This document shows, one piece after another, positions 1-10,096 of a DNA stretch of 64,000 nucleotides. Below the pieces are notes generated by a model. That model was not told the DNA's origin, searched no databases, and was given only the letters and a program-made list of their open reading frames with translations. Position 1 is the first letter of the stretch, and each line of letters opens with the position of its first letter. Both the position numbers and the translations under genes were made by a program. The stretch spans positions 1 to 64,000 of the forward strand of contig DATEZA010000319.1 in assembly GCA_035255945.1 (NCBI GenBank), given 5' to 3'. This DNA is from JAJPHC01 sp035255945. Lineage in GTDB: Bacteria > Acidobacteriota > Thermoanaerobaculia > Gp7-AA8.

Positions 1-352
1 ATTCGTTTTCGCCGTCTGCCACAACGTCCTGCTCGAGCACTGGCGCGCGCCCGAAACGGAGAACATCGACGATCACATCGAGCCCGCGATCGATGAGCCC
101 GATCAGGAAGACGCGATGATCACCGAAGAGCGCAAACGTGCGGTTCATCGCATCCTGAACCGCATGAAACCGCCCGGCGGCGTCATCCTTCGCGCGAACA
201 TGCAGGGATTCCCGAACGACGAGATCTGCGCGCGTTTCGGCATCACTCGCGACTATCTCCGTGTCCTGCTCTTCCGCGCCCGCGCCGAATTCCGAGAGAA
301 ATATCTTGCCCACGATGAAACGGATGGCGACGAATCGTCACTACCCCGCTGA
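1..352 (+). CDS. ECF-type RNA polymerase sigma factor, C-terminal part (5' truncated by window edge)
   Basis: The reading frame is open from base 2 and ends at 352, so only about 116 C-terminal residues are present. The visible part looks like the end of sigma region 2 (FVFAVCHNVLLEHWR), a short acidic linker, and a region 4 helix-turn-helix (GFPNDEICARFGITRDYLRVLLFRAR) that would bind the -35 element. The stop lies 8 bases before the ATG of a zinc-finger membrane anti-sigma gene, the usual sigma/anti-sigma arrangement. The next two genes on the strand, an unknown protein and a secreted TPR-CHAT protein, probably share the operon. The family assignment rests on the region 4 pattern and the neighbour; the subgroup cannot be determined. 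Confidence 0.8.
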   Translation, partial: FVFAVCHNVLLEHWRAPETENIDDHIEPAIDEPDQEDAMITEERKRAVHRILNRMKPPGGVILRANMQGFPNDEICARFGITRDYLRVLLFRARAEFREKYLAHDETDGDESSLPR

Positions 353-360
353 GAGGACCA

Positions 361-966
361 ATGGACCACAAATCAGCAATCGCTTCGATGGCCGTGGAGC
401 AATACCTCCTCGGTGAACTGAATTCCGATGAACGCAAAGACTTTGAACGACACGCCTTCGACTGTGACGCCTGCGCCGCCGCCATTCACGACGGCATCGT
501 CCTGCTCGACAACGGCCGCGCTGTCGTGGAGGGCGAGCGGCGATTCCGCTGGGGGCGAGTCGTGATCTGGGTGCCGTCAGCAGTCGCCGCAGCGCTTGCC
601 GTCGTCGTCGGCATCCAGAACTTCGCTCCTTCCGCACGCCAGGCATCGCCCGCGATTCGCGCGCTCGACGGATATTCACTCGAGCCATCGCGCGCCGCGG
701 CGAAGCATGTCCGCGCGGGGGAACCGGCCGTGCTGTACATCAACATCCCCGATCAGTCCCAACCGCAGTACGTCTGCGATCTGCGCGATGCGAGCGGTCA
801 CGTCCGCTCCTCGTTTCCGATCACGAAAGAGCAGGCGAAAGACATCGTTCCGGTGGCGCTGCTCCGTCCGTTGCCAGCGGGCAGCTATGACCTGGTGATC
901 TACGGAATCCGCGACGGCAACCGCGGACCGGAAATCACCAACTATCCGTTCGAGGTGGGCCCGTAA
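361..966 (+). CDS. Membrane anti-sigma factor with Hx3Cx2C zinc motif
   Basis: A 201-residue protein. The N-terminal cytoplasmic part has an anti-sigma zinc-finger (zf-HC2-like) signature, His31-x3-Cys35-x2-Cys38, preceded by the typical YLLGELNSDER helix. One membrane segment follows at about residues 67-85, then about 115 residues expected outside the membrane. Proteins of this type hold an ECF sigma factor inactive until an envelope signal acts on the outer domain. The gene starts 8 bases after the sigma stop, which supports a cognate pair. The outer domain has no family I recognise. Confidence 0.85.
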   Translation: MDHKSAIASMAVEQYLLGELNSDERKDFERHAFDCDACAAAIHDGIVLLDNGRAVVEGERRFRWGRVVIWVPSAVAAALAVVVGIQNFAPSARQASPAIRALDGYSLEPSRAAAKHVRAGEPAVLYINIPDQSQPQYVCDLRDASGHVRSSFPITKEQAKDIVPVALLRPLPAGSYDLVIYGIRDGNRGPEITNYPFEVGP

Positions 967-984
967 CCGCAGAAGGAGAGAGTC

Positions 985-1809
985 ATGTCTGGTCATTACG
1001 TATTCAACGCAAGTGCAATCGGTCTCGGCGGCGTGCTCACATCGCCGAAACGCAAAGTGATTCCCAGTCTCGCTTCGGTGGCGCTTGCGCCGACCGGCGG
1101 CGAAGGCGTGGGCATCGTGACGAACTACGACGACGGCGACGGCATCACGTTCGACCGCGCCGAGACGCACGTGTTCGGCACGTCGAACGGCGACGGCACC
1201 TACACCACCGTCGCGGACGTCATGGTGAACAATTTGAGCGTGTTCAATCAGCTGCAGGTCCAGGCCATGCGCGCGAGCGTGACCTCGATCCGTCAGGTCA
1301 TCGACGGCATGGTCTTCGACAGGAAGTTCACCTTCCAGGCGGAGTACCTCGGCGTCTACCTGAACGGACAGGAGATGGATCTGCCGGTGGAGACAAAGGT
1401 ATTCGACGACAACCCGTCGTACGACGATTTCGTGAAGGCGCTCGGGACGGACGAGATGGCGGATTACCGCAAGCTGATCGGTCTCGACAACGCGCAGGCG
1501 AAGTCGCTCGTCCGCTCGGCGCGAGCCGAAGACAGCGCGACGGCCGACTCGCGCACGATCTGCTGCACCGCGATCTCGCCGAAGTGCCACGCCGGCTTCC
1601 ACGTTCCGGTGAAGGGAGTCGGCACCGCGCATCTCGCCGAGGTGCTGGTCAAGCAGGGACGCCGCCGTCTGACGCTTCTGCGTCTCGAGCTCGAGCCACG
1701 CGAATTGCCGCACGTCGGCATCGCGATCAAGGAGAGCAAGGGGCTGTCGAACAACGGCTCGATGACCGTCGGTTCCGTGGAGGGGAATGGCACGTACACG
1801 TTGCCGTGA
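985..1809 (+). CDS. Hypothetical protein between anti-sigma and TPR-CHAT genes
   Basis: A 274-residue protein with a good ribosome binding site (AGGAGAG, about 7 bases before the ATG). I do not recognise the family. There is no signal peptide or membrane segment. The N-terminal 150 residues are rich in Gly, Val and Asp (GIVTNYDDGDGITFDRAETH) and look beta-rich; a Cys pair (CCTAISPKC) sits near residue 190, and the C-terminal third is basic then Ser/Gly-rich. It overlaps the start of the TPR-CHAT gene by 23 bases, so the two are probably translationally coupled. That position makes it a candidate partner, substrate or inhibitor of the CHAT protein, which is inference only. Confidence 0.7.
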   Translation: MSGHYVFNASAIGLGGVLTSPKRKVIPSLASVALAPTGGEGVGIVTNYDDGDGITFDRAETHVFGTSNGDGTYTTVADVMVNNLSVFNQLQVQAMRASVTSIRQVIDGMVFDRKFTFQAEYLGVYLNGQEMDLPVETKVFDDNPSYDDFVKALGTDEMADYRKLIGLDNAQAKSLVRSARAEDSATADSRTICCTAISPKCHAGFHVPVKGVGTAHLAEVLVKQGRRRLTLLRLELEPRELPHVGIAIKESKGLSNNGSMTVGSVEGNGTYTLP

Positions 1810-4192
1810 CCTGTTGCTTGCGCCGCTGTTGACGCTGCTGCTCGCCGGCAGCGTCGCAGCGGCGCCTGTCATTTCTCCGCGCACTCTCGATGAGGTGCGC
1901 ACGGCGGCCGACCGCGGCCGCTGGCGGACCGTCGAAAGCAAAGCCGCCGAAGCGCTCCGCAGCGCAGGCGGCGCGGACGACGAGATCGTGTGGGAGCTCC
2001 GCATCCGCCGCGGTGAAGCGCTGGCCAGCATGGCGCGATACGACGATTCGCGCGCCATGCTCCAGCCCGAGTTGCCCGCCCGGCTCGCGCAGAGCCGCAT
2101 CGCGGTCCGGCGTCTGCTCGCACTCACCGCGCTCTCGCTCTACGCAAGTGACATCGAAGCCGCGAAGCGATATGCCGAACAGGCGTACGCACTCGCCGAA
2201 TCGCATCAGCCATTCCTCCTGCCGAATGCGCTGCTCTATCGCTCGGCTCTCACTCGTGACTCCGATCCCTTGCTGCGCCGCGCGCTGCAACTCGCCAAGA
2301 AGAACGGCAATGAATTCGCGGAGCTCAACATCCTCCAACGCATCGCACGCGCCCGAGTTCTCAGCGGCCATCATTACGTCGAAGCGATTCACGAATACGA
2401 ATCGCTGCTGAAGCGCGCCCGGTCCCTCGGCTACGACGGTCTCGAGCTGAAGATCGAAGGCGAGCTCGCGTGGGCGCTTCGCGCGATCGGCGATTTCGAG
2501 CAGGCGACGCCGCATCTCGAGCGCGCGATGCAGATGAGCGAACGCACCGGCGCGATCCTCGACCGCCTCACGTTCGTCATCAACCTCGGCAACAACGCAT
2601 TCGATCGAGACGATCTGGCGACCGCCGAGCATTACTACCGCATCGCGTACGAGCAGGGAAAGCCGGTGCAGCATCGGCAGCTCGGATTCGTGCTGCACAA
2701 CCTCGCGTCGATCATGATCGAGTCGGGCCGCTACGACGAAGCGCGGCGGCTGGCGGCGGAGGCTGAGGCCTTCAAGAAGAAGCTGGGTGATGACGAGTCG
2801 CTGCTCCTCACGCGAATTCTGGATTCGCGTATCGCGGCCGAGACCGGCGATTACGAGACCGCTCGCAAGATCGCCGAAGACATCGCGAAGGCCACGAAAA
2901 AGGCCGCCACGCGCTGGCAGGCGCAGGTGCAGATGGGAATCGTCTACGCGGCCGCCAAGCGCAACGACGAAGCCGATCAGCAGTTCCGCAACGCGCTCAC
3001 CACGCTCCGCTTGGCGCGGGCGGAGATCAAGGAAGAACCTCTGCGCCTGTCGTTCAACAACGAAGCGGGCGAGTACCTCAACGAATATCTCGACTTCCTG
3101 ATCCGCCTGCATCGCGACGACGATGCGCTGCGCGTCGTCGAATCCCTCCAGGCGCAAACACTGGAAGAAGGACTCGGGATCAAATCGAGCCGCGATCCGA
3201 AGACGATCGCCCGCGACACAGGCGCAACGATTCTCGACTACCGCCTCGGCAAAAAGCATTCGTACGTCTGGACCATCACGCCCGATTCGATCAAGGCCGC
3301 GACGCTTCCGCCGCGCAGCACGATTCACCGCACGATCGATACGTACGTTCGCGATCTGGTCGGTCCCGCGGGCGGCAGCATGTCGCGCGGCGCCGAGCTC
3401 TATCGCATGCTCGTCGAGCCATCGGGCGTGCGCACCGGCCGCGTGATCGTGATCCCGGACGGCCGCCTCAACGTCCTCAATCTCGAAACGCTCGTCGTGC
3501 CCGCTCCGAAGCCGCACTACTGGATCGAGGACGTCGTGCTGCGCAATGCGCCGTCGCTGCAGCTGCTCGCGCGCGAGCCGCAGACGGAACGCGCCGCGCA
3601 GTCGGCGCTCGTGATCGGCAACGCGCCGCAAGTCGATCCTGCGTATCCCGCGCTGCCGAATGCCGGCCACGAGATCGCCGTCGTCGCGAAGCGGTTCAGC
3701 CGCGCCGTCGTGCTCGCCGGACCGAAAGCGACGCCTGCCGCGTATCGCGCCGCATCGCCGGAAACGTTCGATGTCATTCACTTCGTCGCGCACGGCGATG
3801 CGACGATCGAGAACCCGTTCGACTCCGCCGTGATCCTCGGCCGCGATGCGAGCGGCTACAAACTCTCGGCGAGCGACATCATCGGGCAATCGATCACGGC
3901 CCGGCTCGTCACCCTCTCCAGCTGTTATGGCGCGGGGAAGCGGACGTACGTCGGCGAAGGATTGGTCGGCCTCGCCTGGGCGTTCGTGCGCGCCGGCGCG
4001 CAGCAGGTCATCGCCGCGGTGTGGGAAGTCAACGACGCCGCCACGCCCGAGCTGATGGACGCGCTCTACGCGAGCATGAACGCCGGGCGCGATCCGGCAA
4101 CCGCACTCCGCGACGCGAAACTGAAACTGATCCGCACGAAAGGGCTGAAGCCGAAGTACTGGGCGCCATTCGTCCTCTACTCGGGCATGTGA
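1787..4192 (+). CDS. Secreted TPR-CHAT protein (caspase-like protease family)
   Basis: An 801-residue protein. The start gives a clear signal peptide (LLLAPLLTLLLAGSVAAAP), so the protein should be exported. Residues about 60-430 are tetratricopeptide-like helix pairs. The C-terminal part, about 480-801, is a CHAT domain with the caspase-type dyad: His669 in HFVAHGD and Cys713 in LSSCYGAG, followed by the conserved GEGLVGLAWAFVRAGAQQV stretch and a C-terminal YWAPFVLYSGM. CHAT domains of this family cleave proteins after activation by their sensor region; the target is unknown. It ends a four-gene run: sigma, anti-sigma, unknown protein, TPR-CHAT. A second such locus lies at 21101-25265. Confidence 0.88.
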   Translation: MARTRCRDLLLAPLLTLLLAGSVAAAPVISPRTLDEVRTAADRGRWRTVESKAAEALRSAGGADDEIVWELRIRRGEALASMARYDDSRAMLQPELPARLAQSRIAVRRLLALTALSLYASDIEAAKRYAEQAYALAESHQPFLLPNALLYRSALTRDSDPLLRRALQLAKKNGNEFAELNILQRIARARVLSGHHYVEAIHEYESLLKRARSLGYDGLELKIEGELAWALRAIGDFEQATPHLERAMQMSERTGAILDRLTFVINLGNNAFDRDDLATAEHYYRIAYEQGKPVQHRQLGFVLHNLASIMIESGRYDEARRLAAEAEAFKKKLGDDESLLLTRILDSRIAAETGDYETARKIAEDIAKATKKAATRWQAQVQMGIVYAAAKRNDEADQQFRNALTTLRLARAEIKEEPLRLSFNNEAGEYLNEYLDFLIRLHRDDDALRVVESLQAQTLEEGLGIKSSRDPKTIARDTGATILDYRLGKKHSYVWTITPDSIKAATLPPRSTIHRTIDTYVRDLVGPAGGSMSRGAELYRMLVEPSGVRTGRVIVIPDGRLNVLNLETLVVPAPKPHYWIEDVVLRNAPSLQLLAREPQTERAAQSALVIGNAPQVDPAYPALPNAGHEIAVVAKRFSRAVVLAGPKATPAAYRAASPETFDVIHFVAHGDATIENPFDSAVILGRDASGYKLSASDIIGQSITARLVTLSSCYGAGKRTYVGEGLVGLAWAFVRAGAQQVIAAVWEVNDAATPELMDALYASMNAGRDPATALRDAKLKLIRTKGLKPKYWAPFVLYSGM

Positions 4193-4220
4193 TCGCCTCC
4201 CGAAACGTTCTCACTTCGAC

Positions 4221-6971
4221 ATGCCCACTCGCACCATCGCGATCCGCGGCGCACGGACTCACAACCTCAAGAACGTCAACGTCGAGATCCCGCAGCGCCA
4301 GCTGACGGTCATCACCGGTCCGTCCGGCTCCGGAAAGTCGTCGCTTGCGTTCAACACGCTGTACGCCGAAGGTCAGCGACGCTTCGTCGAATCGATGTCG
4401 ACGTACGTGCGGCAGTTCCTGGAGCGGATCGATCGTCCCGACGTGGACGAGATCGACGGAATCCTGCCGGCGATCGCGATCGAACAGAAGAACTCGGTGA
4501 AGAACGCGCGCTCCACCGTCGCGACCGCCACCGAGCTCGCCGATCACATCCGTCTCTTCATGACGTATTGCGGCGAGACGTGGTGCGCCGACTGCCAGAC
4601 GAAAGTGCGCAAGGAATCGCCGGAGTCGATCACCCGCGAGATTGCATCGACGCTCGCGGACAAGCGCGTCGTCGTGCTCGCGCCCGTCTTCTTCGAAGCG
4701 GCGAATCGCAGCGAAGTGCTCGTGCAGCTGATCAAAGCGGGCTACTTCCGCGCATGGATCAACGGCGCGGTTGCCGATCTGAAGGAAGTGGAGACCGACG
4801 GCTTCACGTCGCTCGAGATCGTCATCACGCGGCTGCGCGTCGATGAAGAGAAGCGCTTGCAGATCACCGAAGCGATCGAGCAGGCGTTCGAGATCTCCAA
4901 GGGCACCGTGAACGTGCTCGAAGAGACCGAGGAAGGCTGGCACTCGCATCGATTCACATCGCGCTTCGCGTGCAACAAGTGCGGGAACGAGTTCATCGAG
5001 CCGACGCCGCACCTCTTCTCCTTCAACTCGCCCCTCGGCGCGTGCACGGTCTGCCAGGGCTACGGCCGGATCATCGGCATCGACATGGAGAAAGTGATTC
5101 CGAATCGCGCGCTGCGGCTCGACGAGCAGCCGATCGCGCCGTGGAACTCGGCCGGTTACGAAGACTGCTACGAAGACCTCGAGAAGGCTTCGAAGAAGTA
5201 CGGCCTGCGGCTCAATGTACCGATCAATCAGCTCACGCCCGCGGAGTGGGAGCTGCTCTACAACGGCCGCAGCAAGTGGTACGGCATCAAAGGCTTTTTC
5301 GACTGGCTGGAGACGAAGAAGTACAAGATCCACGTCCGCGTGAAGCTGGCGAAGTACCGCAGCTACGAGCCGTGTCCCGACTGCCACGGCTCGCGATTGA
5401 AGAGCGCGGCGAACAACGTGAAGTTCCGCGACCTCTCGATTGCGCAGCTCTTCGCGATGGATGTGAAAACGGCGCGGCGATTCTGGGAGTACCTCCCGCT
5501 CGACCGCCACGAGGAAGCGATCGCCGGACATCTCCGCCGCGAGATCGTCAACAGGTTGACCTATCTCGACGAAGTCGGATTGTCGTACCTCACGCTCGAT
5601 CGCCAGACGCGCACGCTGTCCGGCGGCGAGGCGCAGCGCATCAACCTCGCGGCGGCACTCGGATCGTCGCTGACCGAGACGATGTACGTGATCGACGAGC
5701 CGACGGTCGGCCTGCACGCGCGCGACAGCGAACGGCTGCTCGCGGTGCTCAAGCGCCTGCGCAATGCGGGGAACACGGTGATCGTGGTGGAGCACGATCC
5801 AACGATCATCGCCGGCGCGGATCACAACATTGAGATCGGGCCGGGGGCGGGGGAGTACGGCGGAGAGATTCAATATGTGGGGAAGCCGCGCGCTGTGGAC
5901 AACGGGTCCTTCGCCGTCGTTGCGGCTCAGGATGACACCTCGTCGGGACACATCAAGATCCGTAACGCGCGCGAGCACAACCTCAAAGGCGTCGACGTCA
6001 CGATCCCTCTCGGCAAACTCGTCGCGCTCACCGGCGTCTCGGGCTCGGGTAAATCGACACTCATCCGCAACTGCCTGTTCAATCGCTACCAGCGCGACGT
6101 CCGGGGCACGAACGGTCTCGATGTCGGTAAGAGCGAGCTCGAAGGGACGGAGCTGATCTACGACATGGAGTTCGTCGATCAGTCGCCGATCGGCCGCTCC
6201 TCGCGCTCCAATCCCGCGACCTACATCAAGGTCTGGGACGACGTCCGCAAACTCATGTCCGAGACCACCGGCGCGAAGCTCAACGGCGTCACCGCCGGCA
6301 TGTTCTCGTTCAACACGGAAGGCGGACGCTGCGAAACGTGCGAAGGCGCCGGCACGGTGAAGATCGACATGCAGTTCCTCGCAGACGTCGAAGTGATCTG
6401 CGAGAAGTGCAACGGCCGCCGCTTCGGCGAGCAGGTGATGAAGGTCCGGTACAAAGGTAAAGATGTTGACCAGATCCTGAATCTCACCGTCGACGAAGCG
6501 ACGAAGTTCTTCATCGACAAGCGCGGTGTCCTCAAGAAGCTCGCCTCGCTCCGCTCCGTCGGCCTCGGTTACCTCCGCCTCGGACAATCAACCGACTCGC
6601 TCTCCGGCGGCGAAGCGCAGCGGCTCAAGCTCGCGTCGTTCCTCGCGGAATCCGCAGCGAAAGCGAACGAGAACGGCGGACGCCTTTTCCTCTTCGACGA
6701 ACCGACGACCGGCCTCGCGGCAACCGATGTCGCGCAGCTCATCACCACCTTCCGCGATCTCCTCGACCGCGGCAACTCCGTGCTGGTGATCGAGCACAAC
6801 CTGCAGCTGATCGAAGCCGCGGATTACGTGATCGATCTCGGTCCGGAGGGAGGCGACGGAGGCGGCGAGGTGGTCGCAGTCGGGACGCCGGAGGAGATCG
6901 CGGCGAATCCGCGATCGATCACCGGACGGTATCTCGCGGCGTCAGCGACGATTCGCAGCGTGTCATCCTGA
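4221..6971 (+). CDS. uvrA: UvrA-family excinuclease ABC ATPase
   Basis: A 916-residue protein with two ABC modules: Walker A GPSGSGKS (33-40) and GVSGSGKS in the second half, signatures LSGGEAQRINLA and LSGGEAQRLKLA, and Walker B DEPTVGLHARD and DEPTTGLAATD (the usual GLH is GLA in the second). Zinc-binding pairs are visible (CNKCG..CTVCQG, CPDCHG, CETCEGAG..CEKCNG). UvrA scans DNA for damage and loads UvrB in nucleotide excision repair. Residues 561-572, in the linker between the halves, are the translation of half of an intergenic palindrome, and the stop codon lies in the left arm of a full copy. The N-terminal half diverges from E. coli UvrA, so a paralogue is possible. Confidence 0.9.
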   Translation: MPTRTIAIRGARTHNLKNVNVEIPQRQLTVITGPSGSGKSSLAFNTLYAEGQRRFVESMSTYVRQFLERIDRPDVDEIDGILPAIAIEQKNSVKNARSTVATATELADHIRLFMTYCGETWCADCQTKVRKESPESITREIASTLADKRVVVLAPVFFEAANRSEVLVQLIKAGYFRAWINGAVADLKEVETDGFTSLEIVITRLRVDEEKRLQITEAIEQAFEISKGTVNVLEETEEGWHSHRFTSRFACNKCGNEFIEPTPHLFSFNSPLGACTVCQGYGRIIGIDMEKVIPNRALRLDEQPIAPWNSAGYEDCYEDLEKASKKYGLRLNVPINQLTPAEWELLYNGRSKWYGIKGFFDWLETKKYKIHVRVKLAKYRSYEPCPDCHGSRLKSAANNVKFRDLSIAQLFAMDVKTARRFWEYLPLDRHEEAIAGHLRREIVNRLTYLDEVGLSYLTLDRQTRTLSGGEAQRINLAAALGSSLTETMYVIDEPTVGLHARDSERLLAVLKRLRNAGNTVIVVEHDPTIIAGADHNIEIGPGAGEYGGEIQYVGKPRAVDNGSFAVVAAQDDTSSGHIKIRNAREHNLKGVDVTIPLGKLVALTGVSGSGKSTLIRNCLFNRYQRDVRGTNGLDVGKSELEGTELIYDMEFVDQSPIGRSSRSNPATYIKVWDDVRKLMSETTGAKLNGVTAGMFSFNTEGGRCETCEGAGTVKIDMQFLADVEVICEKCNGRRFGEQVMKVRYKGKDVDQILNLTVDEATKFFIDKRGVLKKLASLRSVGLGYLRLGQSTDSLSGGEAQRLKLASFLAESAAKANENGGRLFLFDEPTTGLAATDVAQLITTFRDLLDRGNSVLVIEHNLQLIEAADYVIDLGPEGGDGGGEVVAVGTPEEIAANPRSITGRYLAASATIRSVSS
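5902..5937 (+). repeat. Half copy of TCATCCTGAG palindrome family, in frame inside uvrA
   Basis: These 36 bases match the right arm of the palindrome at 6961-7058 except at two or three positions (GGGTCCTTCGCCGT then GCGGCTCAGGATGACA). The length is 12 codons and it is read through as NGSFAVVAAQDD within UvrA. Confidence 0.85.
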
Positions 6972-7058
6972 GGTGCGAAGACACCGAAGGACCCGTGACT
7001 TCACACGCTGCGCGCTCACGTTACGGGTCCTTCGCCGTCTTCGCGGCTCAGGATGACA
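6961..7058. repeat. Full TCATCCTGAG palindrome after uvrA
   Basis: The left arm (6961-6995, TGTCATCCTGAGG..GAAGGACCCGT) pairs with the right arm (7023-7058, ACGGGTCCTTCGCC..CTCAGGATGACA) across a 27-base loop. The UvrA stop codon TGA is part of the left arm. It could act as a bidirectional hairpin but lacks a T tract. The flavin reductase gene begins 11 bases after it. Confidence 0.85.
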
Positions 7059-7068
7059 AAATCACGAC

Positions 7069-7545
7069 GTGAACATCCTCGCCATCACCGGCAGTCTCCG
7101 CTCCGCATCAAAGAACACGCAACTCCTCCGCGCACTCGCCGCACTCGATCCATCGATCACGCTCTACGAAAAAATCGGCGAGCTTCCGCACTTCAACTCC
7201 GATGTCGACGACGCCGGCGCACCGCAGCCGGTGCTCGATTACCGCGAGCAACTTCGCGCAGCCGGCCTCGTCGTCATCTCGTCGCCCGAATACGCGCACG
7301 GCGTTCCGGGCGTGATGAAGAACGCGCTCGACTGGGTGGTCGGCAGCGGCGAGCTGATCGACAAGCCGATCGTGCTGATCAACACGTCGGCCGCATCGAA
7401 ATTCGTGATCCCGCAGCTCGCGGAGACGCTGACGGTCATGTCTGCAAAAGTGGTCAAAACGTGCACGATATGGCCGCTCGTGGAGACAGAGTTGCGGGCC
7501 CTCATCGAGCAGATTCACGCCGAAATGACCGCTCGTTCCGTGTAA
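7069..7545 (+). CDS. NADPH-dependent FMN reductase family protein
   Basis: A 158-residue flavodoxin-fold protein starting at GTG. The N-terminus MNILAITGSLRSASKNTQLL is the phosphate-binding loop of the family (GSLRxxSxN), and SPEYAHGVPGVMKNALDWV matches the conserved SPEYxxxxPGxLKNxxDW segment that binds FMN. Such enzymes reduce FMN, quinones, azo compounds or chromate with NAD(P)H; the substrate cannot be inferred. The start lies 11 bases from a palindromic repeat, so any promoter would sit in or before the repeat, or the gene is cotranscribed with uvrA. Confidence 0.9.
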   Translation: MNILAITGSLRSASKNTQLLRALAALDPSITLYEKIGELPHFNSDVDDAGAPQPVLDYREQLRAAGLVVISSPEYAHGVPGVMKNALDWVVGSGELIDKPIVLINTSAASKFVIPQLAETLTVMSAKVVKTCTIWPLVETELRALIEQIHAEMTARSV

Positions 7546-7630
7546 CGACCGCTCGTTCTCGGCGGCGCGGAAAGTGCACACTTCCGGGTGCTAAAATGGC
7601 CCGCCCACCAGGAAGTTTCAGGAGAACTGC

Positions 7631-10030
<2,400 letters not shown>

Positions 10031-10035
10031 TGACG

Positions 10036-10066
10036 ACGGCCCGCTTCGGCGGGCCGTTTCGTTTTT
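10036..10066 (+). terminator. Rho-independent terminator after OPT transporter gene
   Basis: ACGGCCCGC and GCGGGCCGT form a perfect 9-bp stem with a TTCG tetraloop, followed by TTCGTTTTT. It starts 5 bases after the transporter stop codon. Confidence 0.92.
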
Positions 10067-10096
10067 GGGCGTATCCTTTAGAGACTTCGTCCACTT

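Noticed and set aside
676..3889. Long minus-strand open frames opposite the anti-sigma and CHAT genes
   Set aside because: Their translations are rich in Arg, His, Asp and Ala with no recognisable domain, as expected for the antisense of GC-rich genes with strong third-position bias.
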